Below are positions 10,780 through 19,436 of a stretch of DNA of 64,000 nucleotides, piece by piece. The translations under genes and the position numbers were made by a program. The DNA is from DATEPR01 sp036491115 (GTDB lineage Bacteria; Actinomycetota; Actinomycetes; Mycobacteriales; Pseudonocardiaceae), in assembly GCA_036491115.1 (NCBI GenBank), contig DASXCQ010000043.1, positions 132,358 to 196,357 of the forward strand, given 5' to 3'. How positions within the stretch are numbered: the stretch's first letter is position 1; each line of letters starts with the position of its first letter. Below the pieces are notes generated by a model. The model did no database searches. It had not been told where the DNA came from and saw nothing but the letters and a program-made list of their open reading frames with translations.

Positions 10780-11409
10780 TCAGCCGGCTGATTCGTCAAT
10801 CTGGACGGGGTAGCCCATTCGCAGGACCGCGATTGTCGACGGCGGGGTAATGACCGTGGCCGTCCCGCGCACCGGGCGGGGGTGGGCCGTGCGGTAGCCG
10901 TTGTGCGTCCACTCCACCAGCCGGCCGTCGTTGACCAGCGCGGGCGCGTCGGCCAGTCGCACGAACGTGCCGTCCGGCAGATCCGCCCACCGCATGTCGT
11001 GCCAGCGACGGCGGTGCGTGCCGCGGACGATCCGCTCGCCGTGCAGTTGCCGGTTCATGTCACCGGCCGACGGCCTGGCCACCCCGAGACCGTCGGCCCA
11101 CGCGTCTCGATAGGCCACATAGCCGGCGCGCCGGCACTCGCCGCACGGGCGGTGGCCCGCCGCGAACGACACCGCCTCGTCGTGGAAGTACAGCCACGTG
11201 AAATGGTGCGGCCGCCACTGCTCGTTCCACCTGTCGCGGAACGTCAGCGCACATGTGATCCAGAGATTGCCGCCGTGGTAGCGGACGATCTGCCGGCCGG
11301 CGTGCAGGATGCCGCGATTGCCGGTCCATGCGCCGCGCAGCGGAATTGAGACGATATCGCCGTCCGGTGTCACCCTGTTCCGGGCGGAAACGCCTGTCAC
11401 CGACATCAC
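10780..11409 (-). CDS. Conserved hypothetical protein with HRPCxxCRR motif
   Basis: 209 residues. It shares the pattern of a widespread uncharacterised family: NRVTPDGDIV near residue 11, a central LYFHDEAVSFAAGHRPCGECRRAGY (His86, Cys89, Cys92) and RQLHGERI. The His/Cys cluster resembles an Ada-type metal-binding CxxC element, so zinc binding or nucleic-acid contact is possible, but no activity is established. The GTG start overlaps the stop of the upstream acetyltransferase gene (GTGA), so the two are co-translated. Confidence 0.8.
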   Translation of the reverse strand: MMSVTGVSARNRVTPDGDIVSIPLRGAWTGNRGILHAGRQIVRYHGGNLWITCALTFRDRWNEQWRPHHFTWLYFHDEAVSFAAGHRPCGECRRAGYVAYRDAWADGLGVARPSAGDMNRQLHGERIVRGTHRRRWHDMRWADLPDGTFVRLADAPALVNDGRLVEWTHNGYRTAHPRPVRGTATVITPPSTIAVLRMGYPVQIDESAG

Positions 11410-11720
11410 GCCGGCATCTTGCCCGGGAAACGCCCGTCCACCAGACGTAGGTATTCGGGATTGGCCGCCAGGAAGTCCGTGACGAAACCGCAGTAGTTGG
11501 TCAGGCTCAGCCCGGCCGCCGCCACGTCGTCCAGTGCGGCCCGCACCAGCCGGCCACCGATCCCCCGGTTGCGGTACCGCGGATCGACCACGGTGCTGCG
11601 CACGACCACCCGGTCACCCTTGCGGTCGTAGAGCACCCGGCCCACCAACCGCCCGTCGAGCTCCGCATCGTAGGCGTTGTCCTCGATGTTGTTGCGCACC
11701 GTCAGTGCCACGTCCATCAC
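11406..11720 (-). CDS. Small GNAT family N-acetyltransferase
   Basis: 104 residues, the size of the minimal YjdJ/GNAT type. The acetyl-CoA pyrophosphate loop is clear: VVDPRYRNRGIGGRLVRAALDDV (RxxGIG). LTNYCGFVTDFLAANPEYLRLV follows the conserved Cys-containing C-terminal motif of this subgroup. Start is GTG 11720 or ATG 11717, with GGGGGTG upstream. First gene of a two-gene operon with the HRPCxxCRR protein. Substrate unknown. Confidence 0.88.
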   Translation of the reverse strand: MMDVALTVRNNIEDNAYDAELDGRLVGRVLYDRKGDRVVVRSTVVDPRYRNRGIGGRLVRAALDDVAAAGLSLTNYCGFVTDFLAANPEYLRLVDGRFPGKMPA

Positions 11721-11865
11721 GCGTCACCCCCGATCAGCTGCCCACTCGAACAACGGTGCCGACGAAACCGGTATTCCTGTCCGACTCGCCCGGTTGCGGA
11801 TGAAGTTGCGGTGGCGAATCGGCGAGTTGACCACGGCGGTCAGGGCGGCACGGCATCATGAGCGC

Positions 11866-12324
11866 ATGCGCTCGGTGGTCGCCCGGCTGGGGGCGAGCGT
11901 GGCCGCCACGGGTCTGGTCGTGCTCATCGTGGGTACGTTCCTGCCCTGGTTGCGGTCCGGAGAGGTGCTGCGGGACAGCTACCAGTCCGTCGGGGCGCTG
12001 CGGGACGTGATCGGCGGAAGTTTCCTGGGGGCTCTGCTCACTGTGTGGCTGACGATCATCCCGGCGTGCGTGGTGTGCGCCGCGTTGTTCCTGCTTCGCC
12101 TGCGCCGGACGTCGGCCGGTGTCGGGTGTCTCGTTTCGGTCGTCGTGGGAACGGCGGCCGGGCTGGTGGTCGTCCAAGGTGACGACCCACGGTCGTTGAT
12201 CAGCGCGGCTCCAGCCGGGCCCGCGGTGACGCTGACCGGCGCGGTCGTCGCGCTGATCGGTGCGATAGCGGTGCTCGCCGGACCGAGGGGCCGGCAGACC
12301 GAACTCACAGGAGGTTCGCCATGA
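11866..12324 (+). CDS. Small membrane protein of four hydrophobic segments
   Basis: 152 residues with four hydrophobic stretches (residues ~10-28, 49-75, 83-100, 120-140) and no recognised domain. The start at ATG 11866 is the first in frame after a region that does not look coding. Its stop overlaps the start of the next gene (ATGA), so the pair forms one operon and the protein may associate with the membrane-anchored product downstream. Confidence 0.7.
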   Translation: MRSVVARLGASVAATGLVVLIVGTFLPWLRSGEVLRDSYQSVGALRDVIGGSFLGALLTVWLTIIPACVVCAALFLLRLRRTSAGVGCLVSVVVGTAAGLVVVQGDDPRSLISAAPAGPAVTLTGAVVALIGAIAVLAGPRGRQTELTGGSP

Positions 12325-13853
12325 CGTATCCGGGCCAGGGCTGGCCGGATCAGCCACAGCCGGACAATCAGGGGCAGCCTCCGGCCGGCTGGCCACAGCC
12401 GCAGTACCCGCACGGGCAGGAGCAGTTCCCGCAGCAGCCCTACCAGGGCGGCCTGCTCAACCCCGGCCAGCAGCCCTACCCGGGCCAGCAGCCGCCCTAC
12501 CCCGGCCAGCCGCCCTACCCTGGGCAGCCGCCCTACCCTGGTCAGCAGCCGTTTCCGGGCCAGCAGCCGACGACGCAGTACCCGATCAACCAGGGCCCCT
12601 ACGGTCAGGTGCCGGTCCAGCCGGGCAAGCGCCGCTCCGGCCTGGCGATCGGCATCGTGGCGGCGGTCGTGGTGCTGGTCGGCGGCGGTGTGGGCACGTA
12701 CTTCGCGTTCAACCACGCCGCCAAGACCGGGTCCGCGTCACCGCAGGCCGCGGCCACCAAGCTGGTCGCCGACGTGAGCCACGACGACGTGCTCGGCGTG
12801 GTGAACGACCTGCCGCCCGCCGAGGCGGCGCTGCTGCGGGACAGCTTCCAGGGGGCCACCGACCAGCTCAAGCGGCTCAACGTGATCAAGCCGAACGTGG
12901 ACTCGATCGGCTCGTCCGGCGTCAAGCTGCAGGCGCAGGGGCTGCGGTTCGACACCAACGGCACCGAGCGGATCAACGACCACCTGGCCATCACCAAACT
13001 GGTCGCCGGCACGATCACCGTCGGCCAGCAGGTGTCGTCCAACAGCTACACCGACAGCTTCCTGCACACGGCGTTCCCCAACGGCGTGCCCAAGGCCAAG
13101 ACGTACACCCTGGACATCACCAAGGATGTCCGGGAGTCCGGCCAACCGGTCCGGATCGCCACGGTCGACGTGGACGGTGAGTGGTACCCGAGCCTGTTCT
13201 ACTCGATCGCGGACGCCGGGCTGCAGGCCGCGCACCTCTCGTGGCCCAGCCAGTCCGTGCCCGCCGTGGGCGCGTCGTCCGCCGACGACGCCGTGCGCCA
13301 GTTCGTCCAGGCCGTGATGAACGAGGACGCCAAGAGCATCATCGAGCGCACGTCGCCGAACGAGATGGCCGCGCTGCACGACGCGGGAGAGGTGATCGTC
13401 AAGGCCGCCGGGCCGGGTGAGCCGTCCGGGCTGAAGATCGACTCGATGGACTTCGCCGACCGGAACGTGGCGGGCGGCGTGGACACCGTGCTGCGCGGCA
13501 TGACGCTGACCGACGGCGACGAGCGGCTCACGATCAGCCAGAGCGGCACGTGTTACACGGTGCGGGGCAGCGAGGCGGGCGAGAACGCGCGGTTCTGCGC
13601 CTCGGACCTGACCAAGGAGCTGGGCAGTGAGGCGTCGCTGCTGCCGCCGCAATTGGTGAAGGTGATCCAGGACATGGTGAGTGGCCTGGTGCGCAACGGG
13701 GTCGGGGTCGTGGCGACGCAGGTGGAGGGCCAGTGGTACGTGGCGCCCGGCCGCACGGTCACCCAACTCGCGCTGGACATCTACGGCAGCGTGTCGGCGC
13801 GGGACTTCGCCGCGCTGCTCCAGTTCAGTCAGGAGTTCAGCCAGCCGCACTAA
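12321..13853 (+). CDS. Membrane-anchored extracellular protein with Pro/Gln/Gly/Tyr-rich N-terminus
   Basis: 510 residues. The first ~100 are a cytoplasmic low-complexity region of PYPGQQP/PYPGQP repeats, followed by a basic stop (KRRSG) and one membrane helix (LAIGIVAAVVVLVGGGVGTYFAF, ~residues 110-132). The remaining ~375 residues lie outside and form two similar halves, each beginning with a helix rich in Ala and acidic residues (AATKLVADVSHDDVLGVVNDLPPAEAALL and DAVRQFVQAVMNEDAKSIIERTSPNEMAAL), each with a region ending in EGQWY or DGEWYPS. This looks like duplicated NTF2-like folds, as in actinobacterial envelope proteins. Function unknown. Confidence 0.8.
   Translation: MTYPGQGWPDQPQPDNQGQPPAGWPQPQYPHGQEQFPQQPYQGGLLNPGQQPYPGQQPPYPGQPPYPGQPPYPGQQPFPGQQPTTQYPINQGPYGQVPVQPGKRRSGLAIGIVAAVVVLVGGGVGTYFAFNHAAKTGSASPQAAATKLVADVSHDDVLGVVNDLPPAEAALLRDSFQGATDQLKRLNVIKPNVDSIGSSGVKLQAQGLRFDTNGTERINDHLAITKLVAGTITVGQQVSSNSYTDSFLHTAFPNGVPKAKTYTLDITKDVRESGQPVRIATVDVDGEWYPSLFYSIADAGLQAAHLSWPSQSVPAVGASSADDAVRQFVQAVMNEDAKSIIERTSPNEMAALHDAGEVIVKAAGPGEPSGLKIDSMDFADRNVAGGVDTVLRGMTLTDGDERLTISQSGTCYTVRGSEAGENARFCASDLTKELGSEASLLPPQLVKVIQDMVSGLVRNGVGVVATQVEGQWYVAPGRTVTQLALDIYGSVSARDFAALLQFSQEFSQPH
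12476..12570 (+). repeat. Tandem PYPGQ(Q)P-coding repeats
   Basis: About five imperfect 15-18-base units coding (P/L)YPGQ-type peptides within the N-terminal low-complexity region of the membrane-anchored protein. Such runs can gain or lose units by slippage. Confidence 0.75.
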
Positions 13854-13862
13854 GTTGATGGG

Positions 13863-14708
13863 GTGCCTACCACCCGCGCCCGCGCGTTCGCTCAGGTCGA
13901 CGTCTTCACGGCGGTGCCCTATCTCGGCAATCCGGTCGCCGTCGTGATCGACGCCGACGGCATCACGGACGAGGCGATGGCCGGGTTCGCCCACTGGACG
14001 AACCTGTCCGAGACCACGTTCGTGCTGCCGTCGGCCACCGACGCCGCCGACTACCGGCTGCGGATCTTCACGCCCGGCGGCGAACTGCCGTTCGCCGGCC
14101 ACCCGACGCTGGGCAGCGCGCACGCCTGGCTGGCCGCCGGTGGCCGGCCGAGGGCGGAGTCGGTGCTGGTGCAGGAGTGCGGCGCGGGCCTGGTGCGCAT
14201 CCGGCGGGGTACCGACCGGTTGGCGTTCGCCGCTCCCCCGCTGGTGCGCAGTGGACCGATCGACGCCGACACGCTGGACCGCATCGTGCGCGGGCTGCGG
14301 ATCGACAACGGTGACGTGCTGGACAGCGCATGGGTGGACAACGGTCCCGGCTGGGCCGGGATACTGCTGGCCTCGGCCGAGGCCGTGCTGGCGCTGGAGC
14401 CGGACTGGACGGCACTGGAGGGGTTGGACATCGGCGTGGTCGGCCCGACCGCGGCGGGCGCCGACACGGCGGTGGAGGTGCGCGCGTTCGCGGTGGGCGC
14501 CGGGCTCACCGAGGACCCGGTGACCGGCAGCCTGAACGCCAGCCTCGCCCAGTGGCTGATCGGCTCCGGCCGGCTGCCCCGGTCCTACGTGGCCGGCCAG
14601 GGCACCCGGCTGCGCCGCGCCGGCCGCGTCCACGTGACCGCGCTGGAGGACGACATCTGGGTGGGTGGCGACTGCGTCACGTGCATCACCGGCATGGTCA
14701 CCGTCTGA
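13863..14708 (+). CDS. PhzF family isomerase-like protein
   Basis: 281 residues, standard length for PhzF/trans-2,3-dihydro-3-hydroxyanthranilate isomerase-like proteins. FAQVDVFTAVPYLGNPVAVV opens the fold; the active-site Glu lies in NLSETTFVLP; FTPGGELPFAGHPTLGSAH and EDPVTGSLNASLAQWL are the two family signatures. Start GTG 13863, nine bases after the previous stop. Most members are of unknown substrate; no phenazine genes lie nearby, so a phenazine role is not implied. Confidence 0.92.
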   Translation: MPTTRARAFAQVDVFTAVPYLGNPVAVVIDADGITDEAMAGFAHWTNLSETTFVLPSATDAADYRLRIFTPGGELPFAGHPTLGSAHAWLAAGGRPRAESVLVQECGAGLVRIRRGTDRLAFAAPPLVRSGPIDADTLDRIVRGLRIDNGDVLDSAWVDNGPGWAGILLASAEAVLALEPDWTALEGLDIGVVGPTAAGADTAVEVRAFAVGAGLTEDPVTGSLNASLAQWLIGSGRLPRSYVAGQGTRLRRAGRVHVTALEDDIWVGGDCVTCITGMVTV

Positions 14709-14753
14709 CGCCGCGGGTGTCCGGCACCGAAGAACGGTTCTTCGCGGAGGTAG

Positions 14754-15044
14754 CCGCACGTAGTCAGGTACCTGTTCGTCGTCGAGAACCGTTTCGTCCA
14801 TGCCGGCCATCGTGTCCACGCGTCGGAGCACTACGGCCTCGCGACCGTCGACACCGCCGACGTGGCCAGCCGCGAAGCGCGTCTCGTGCAGGAATGGCTG
14901 CCGCTCGACACGTTGGCCACTGCCGACCTGCGTCCACATGTGGTGCGCGACGTGCTCGTCGAGGGCCGCCACGAAGACGTGCGCCACCTGATCAGCGATG
15001 GCTGGGCGCCGTTGCCGCGCACCCACCCGCGTCACCGGGCGTAA
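14754..15044 (+). pseudogene. C-terminal remnant of a NUDIX hydrolase
   Basis: From the stop at 14751 the frame reads a coherent C-terminal part of a NUDIX protein: YLFVVENRFVHAGHRVHASEHY, then ADVASREARLVQEWLPLDTL and ADLRPHVVRDVLVEG. The N-terminal strand, the NUDIX box (GxxxxxExxxxREUxEExGU) and any start codon are missing, so it cannot be active. Its end overlaps the convergent radical SAM gene by 13 bases. The assignment rests on recall of NUDIX C-terminal patterns. Confidence 0.6.
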
Positions 15045-16513
15045 CGCAACAAGCGCAGGCCCTCCAGCCGCACCGCGTCCGGGTACACCGCCCGGTAGAT
15101 GTTGCAGTTGGGCGAGCGTACGTCGAACCGCCCGGTCGCCCGGAACGTCGCCACCGAGCAGCCACCGGAGCACCAGTGGCGCCACGTGCAGGTCCGGCAG
15201 CCGGCCTTGTCCTCCACCAGCAGGTTGCGGATGCCGACCGAGTCGTTCCGGATGGCGGCGACCGGGTCGGTGGTGCGCACGTCGCCCACCGTGTCACCGA
15301 TCTCCATGTGGCACTTGGCGATCCCGCCGTGCTGGTCGATGACGACGTAGTCGTCGCCGACACCGCAGGAGCGCTGCCGGGGCGCGAGCAACTGGCCCCG
15401 GTCCAGCACCGAGCCGAGCACGCTCCACTTGGGCAGCAACTGCTCGACCACCGCGAACGCGTCCCGCAGGCCGGCCACCATCGCCTGCTCCTCGTACTGG
15501 AGATCGGTGAACGTGGCGGCGCAGTCGTTGTCCCGGAAGAAGTTGAAGCTGAACGTCAGCTCGCGTTCCAGCGCGAACCGGACCACCTCGGCGACCGCGT
15601 CGACATTGCGGCCGGTGATGGTGATGGAGATGTGCGGCGACAGGCCGGCGGCGATCAGGCGGTCCACCGTGCGGGTCACCATCGCCGACGACGGTTTGCC
15701 GCCGACGGTGGGCCGCTGCGCGTCGTGCGCGGCACCGATGCCGTCCAGCGAGATCATCACCCGGATGTCCCTGGACTTCAGCTCACCGGCCAGGTGATCG
15801 TTGATGGCGACGCCGTTGCTCAGCAGCACGGCGGACAGCGTCAGGCCGGCGTCGGTGCAGCGGGCCAGCGCGTAGTCGTGCAGTTCGACGACGACGGCGG
15901 CGTTCATGCTGGCCTCGCCGCCCGCGTACTTCAACCGCAGCGTGCGGAAACCATGCCGCACGGCCGACCGCACCAGCGCGTCCACCGACTCGCGCGCCAC
16001 GTCCCGCGTCATCGGGTCGGCCGTCTTGTGCACGTAGCAGTACGGGCAGCGCAGGTTGCAGTCGTTGGTCACGTGCAGCCACGCGGTCAGCTCGCGGCTC
16101 TCGGCGAACTCCGGGGTCGGCGGTTCGCCGATCGGGTGGACGATGTCGTGCGCGTACAACCGTCGCACCACGTCGTCGACCTCGTCACCGGCGAATCCGG
16201 AATGGACCACGTCACCGATCGAAGCGGGCTCGCTGAATCGTTGGAAAATGGCGTGCCCGGCACGGTTCACCACGACCACACCGCCATTGCCGAACGGCCC
16301 GAAAAGGACTGAGTGCTCGTCGTCCAGCTGTTGTTCCAGTACGCCGGCCGCTGCCACCAGCCGACCCACCGGCGGCTCGGGCAACTCGTGGGTCCGGTGG
16401 TCGGTCGACGGCATCGGACACGCGCAGTCCTCACAACTGCGGACCAGTAGGTCCACGGCGTCCGGAATGTCCAAGGCGGACAGTGCGATCGCGGATCGAT
16501 CACCAGAAATCAT
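15032..16513 (-). CDS. Radical SAM/SPASM protein with N-terminal PqqD/RRE-like segment
   Basis: 493 residues, start ATG 16513 with GGGAGG eight bases upstream. Residues ~65-130 (HSVLFGPFGNGGVVVVNR...EVDDVVRRLYAHDIV) resemble the winged-helix PqqD/RRE domain that binds RiPP leader peptides. The radical SAM cluster motif is CNLRCPYC (Cys152, 156, 159), then LRLKYAGGEAS and VMISLDGIGAAHD. A SPASM-type C-terminus adds CGVGDD, AKCHME, CRTCTWRHWCSGGC and PNC for auxiliary FeS clusters. Such enzymes modify peptides by radical chemistry. It is last in an operon behind two NTPases, one with a TIR domain. No precursor peptide gene is evident. Confidence 0.88.
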   Translation of the reverse strand: MISGDRSAIALSALDIPDAVDLLVRSCEDCACPMPSTDHRTHELPEPPVGRLVAAAGVLEQQLDDEHSVLFGPFGNGGVVVVNRAGHAIFQRFSEPASIGDVVHSGFAGDEVDDVVRRLYAHDIVHPIGEPPTPEFAESRELTAWLHVTNDCNLRCPYCYVHKTADPMTRDVARESVDALVRSAVRHGFRTLRLKYAGGEASMNAAVVVELHDYALARCTDAGLTLSAVLLSNGVAINDHLAGELKSRDIRVMISLDGIGAAHDAQRPTVGGKPSSAMVTRTVDRLIAAGLSPHISITITGRNVDAVAEVVRFALERELTFSFNFFRDNDCAATFTDLQYEEQAMVAGLRDAFAVVEQLLPKWSVLGSVLDRGQLLAPRQRSCGVGDDYVVIDQHGGIAKCHMEIGDTVGDVRTTDPVAAIRNDSVGIRNLLVEDKAGCRTCTWRHWCSGGCSVATFRATGRFDVRSPNCNIYRAVYPDAVRLEGLRLLRYAR

Positions 16514-16565
16514 GGCAAGAGCCTCCCACCGTCCGCCGGCGGCGGTCCATCGGGGTACGGGTATC

Positions 16566-19436
16566 TCAGTAGAGCTGTTCGAGCCTGGCGAGCAGCGAGG
16601 TCGACCGGTCCCCCGACGCGGGCGCGGACCATTCATTACGCAACGCTGTATACCACTCGGCCTGCACCTCGGTCGGCAACTGCGCGAACAGCAGCTGGAA
16701 TCGTTCGAATTCGTCCGCTATCGCCGCCGACCCGTGCGAACCGACCCGCCGGTCGGCCAGCACCAGAAATCCTGTCGAGTAATGTCGAAGGGCGTCGTCC
16801 AGCCCTCGCGTACTGCCGGCGGCGACGGCATCCCGCACGGCCAGGTGCCCCTGCAGCAGTTCCCACCTGCCGCGCAGGTCACTGAAACGGTATTCGCGGA
16901 TGGCGTCCAGCACGTCCTCGACGCGGGTGGTGATCCGGTCCCGGTCGCGTTGGGCGCCGGTCTCGGTCCACACGCGATAGCTGAGCTCCAGGTACTCGAT
17001 CAGGCCCGCGGACAGGAACCAGCCGTCCGCCACCCGCCGCGCCTCGGTGATGGACGCGTCGAAGTACCTCAGGCCCCGGTCCGGGTCGTCCTTGCCGAAG
17101 ATCCGGCCGGCCCGGTTGAGCGCCGACGGGTACCACCGGATGGCCTGGTCCCGGCAGATGTTGAGCGCTCTGGTGATGATCTGCTTGGCCTGCTCCGCCG
17201 GTCCGTCGACCAGGTCGAGGCCCTCCTCGTGCGCCTGGAACAGGCACACCGCCTGTTCCTGCAGGATCAGGCCCTGCCACGGCCAGTTCCGCAGCGTCAC
17301 GAACAGCGCTTCCGCCTGCTGGTAGAGCTCCCAGGCGTGCGCGTACTTGCGGTCGTACCGGAACACCTCGCCGGACACGCTCATCGACACCGCGATGCCG
17401 TGTTCCTTGCCCAGTTTGCGGCGCACCGCCAACGCGCTCTCCACCAGGTTGCGCGCGTCCTCGTAGTCGCCCTGCAGTGCCTTGAGATACGCCCAGTGGG
17501 TCTGGATGGACGCCAGTTCCTCGCGGTCGCGGTCCTGGCCGCCGGGGCCGACGATCGTGGAGATCACGTCGGCGGCCCGCTCGTACTGCAGGTCGGCCTC
17601 TCGCCACTGGCCGAGGTTGCGCGCGTAGAAGCCGAGTTCGTTGTACGCCTCGGCAAGCCGGCGTTCCCGGATCGGCGGTGGGAAGTCCTCGGCGTGCCGG
17701 CGGGCCTGCTCGAAGAACTCCCCCGCCCGACCGACCTCACCGGGGACGCGCATCATGGCGTTGCCGCGCTCGTTGGCGAACCGGTACCGCAGGGTGACGT
17801 CCGCGGCGTGTTCGGGCAGCCGGTCCATCAGGATCAGCGCCGGGAGCGGCTGCGAGTTCTGGATCAGGAACCGTGCGACGTTCAGTCCGATCTGGAGGTA
17901 CCGGGTCGGCTGGCCGTCCAGCCATTCGCGGAACCGGTCGATGACCACGCCGATCGCGTCCTGCTGCGGTTCCTGCGGCTGGGCGGGCGGCAGGAAGCGT
18001 TCCAGTTCGTGGCACAGCAGTTCCTGGAAGTGCATGTCGTGCCGGGTGGTGGCCTCGTGGAACAGGGTGACGAACTGCTCGGTGCCGGCCTCCCGGTCGG
18101 ACAGCAGCAGGTAGTGCAGCGACGCGGTGCGCATCTGGTCCAACTCGCGCTTGCGGGTGTCCAGTTCGGCCACCGTGCGCACCACCGACACCTCATCCGG
18201 CTCGGCGGACGACTCGAACACGTCGGCCAGTTGGGCCAGTACGACGTCGTACTCGTCACCGATGAGCTCGTCGTAGATCTCCGCCGCCCGGTTCCACTGG
18301 CTGTGCCGCCACTGCTCGTCCTGGTCGTGCAGCGGGATCAGCCGCAGACCCAGCTCCTCGGCCAGCGCGTCGTGCAGTGTCACGAAGCGGTCGTTGGCGC
18401 GCCGCCGGATCCACGGCCGGGCCCGCAGTTCGTCCCACGCCTGGTCCCAGTCCGTCACGCCGGGCGGCAACGTACGGTCGGCCATCAGCATCCGCCACGC
18501 CTGCTCGTCCATGCTGTGCCGGACGACGGCGAGCCGTTTGATCGCCTCCGGCCAGAACTCGGTGCTCCGGTACGGGGTGACCAGCCTGCGGCGGAACGCC
18601 TCCTGTACCCGCTCCCCCGCCGCGTCGTCCCGCACCATCTCCGGCGGCGGCTCGGCCAGCCGCAGGTAGTCCACGGCCAGCGACAACCACAGCGGTTCCC
18701 GGTCGGTGAGTTCGGCCAACCGGTCCTTCTGCTCGTCGGACAGCGACTCGCCCAGCACGCTGGCGTCCAGGAAGGCACGCGCGTCCGCCTCCTGGAAACC
18801 CTTCAGCGGCACCTCGACGACCTCGATCGGATCCCGGGGGTCCTCCAGGTGCTCGCGGATCGTGTCCCGCCCGCCCCAGCCGTGCATCGGGCGGCCGGAC
18901 AGCACGAACAGCGTGCCGGGCAGTGCCTTCATCCACTGCGCGAGGGTGATCAGCAGGTGCATGCTGCGGATGGTCTCGACGGTGTCGAGGGTGATCACGA
19001 CGGTGGCGCCGGTGGCACCGAGGAACCACTCGTAGCACTCGATGAACGCCTCACGCATCCGGTTGTGGTGGCTGGACACGGTGTCCCTGCCGATCCGCCG
19101 GGCGGAGAACTTGGGCAACTGGGACAGGTAGCTGAGGAAGGGCTCGAAGTAGCGGCCCTCCGGGTCGAGGCCGTTGGCGACCGCCTTCTGCAGGTTCTCC
19201 AGCAGCCAGAAGTTCGAGTCGTCCACGTCGATCGGCCGGATCCAGCGGGTCGCCGGGTCGACGCCGTCCCGGCCGGCCAGTGCCCGGACCATCCGCGTCT
19301 TGCCGACGCCGCCCTTGCCGTAGAGGAGCACGGCCCTGCTGCGGCCGTCCGCCCTGACCCGTTCCACCTGCGCCAGGATCTGACGTTCCTCCACTCGCGG
19401 CACGTAGCGGTCGACCTCGGTGGACACCGGCTCCAT
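16566..19436 (-). CDS. STAND-like NTPase with C-terminal TPR-like repeats
   Basis: 956 residues. The Walker A loop is LLYGKGGVGKT (residues 38-48) and the Walker B strand is TVVITLDTVETI near 145, as in NB-ARC/STAND signalling ATPases. The middle has a winged-helix-like stretch, and the C-terminal half is helical repeats with TPR spacing (for example AEAYNELGFYARNLGQWREADLQYERA). Such proteins act as ligand-triggered switches. ATG 19436 shares a base with the stop of the TIR gene (TGATG), and GGAGG is close by, so the two proteins are co-translated. The radical SAM gene follows 52 bases downstream. No effector domain is recognised in it, so it may signal through its partners. Confidence 0.88.
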   Translation of the reverse strand: MEPVSTEVDRYVPRVEERQILAQVERVRADGRSRAVLLYGKGGVGKTRMVRALAGRDGVDPATRWIRPIDVDDSNFWLLENLQKAVANGLDPEGRYFEPFLSYLSQLPKFSARRIGRDTVSSHHNRMREAFIECYEWFLGATGATVVITLDTVETIRSMHLLITLAQWMKALPGTLFVLSGRPMHGWGGRDTIREHLEDPRDPIEVVEVPLKGFQEADARAFLDASVLGESLSDEQKDRLAELTDREPLWLSLAVDYLRLAEPPPEMVRDDAAGERVQEAFRRRLVTPYRSTEFWPEAIKRLAVVRHSMDEQAWRMLMADRTLPPGVTDWDQAWDELRARPWIRRRANDRFVTLHDALAEELGLRLIPLHDQDEQWRHSQWNRAAEIYDELIGDEYDVVLAQLADVFESSAEPDEVSVVRTVAELDTRKRELDQMRTASLHYLLLSDREAGTEQFVTLFHEATTRHDMHFQELLCHELERFLPPAQPQEPQQDAIGVVIDRFREWLDGQPTRYLQIGLNVARFLIQNSQPLPALILMDRLPEHAADVTLRYRFANERGNAMMRVPGEVGRAGEFFEQARRHAEDFPPPIRERRLAEAYNELGFYARNLGQWREADLQYERAADVISTIVGPGGQDRDREELASIQTHWAYLKALQGDYEDARNLVESALAVRRKLGKEHGIAVSMSVSGEVFRYDRKYAHAWELYQQAEALFVTLRNWPWQGLILQEQAVCLFQAHEEGLDLVDGPAEQAKQIITRALNICRDQAIRWYPSALNRAGRIFGKDDPDRGLRYFDASITEARRVADGWFLSAGLIEYLELSYRVWTETGAQRDRDRITTRVEDVLDAIREYRFSDLRGRWELLQGHLAVRDAVAAGSTRGLDDALRHYSTGFLVLADRRVGSHGSAAIADEFERFQLLFAQLPTEVQAEWYTALRNEWSAPASGDRSTSLLARLEQLY

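Noticed and set aside
12738..15185. An 815-codon minus-strand frame across the membrane-anchored protein and PhzF
   Set aside because: Same shadow pattern; the plus-strand genes have clear family motifs.
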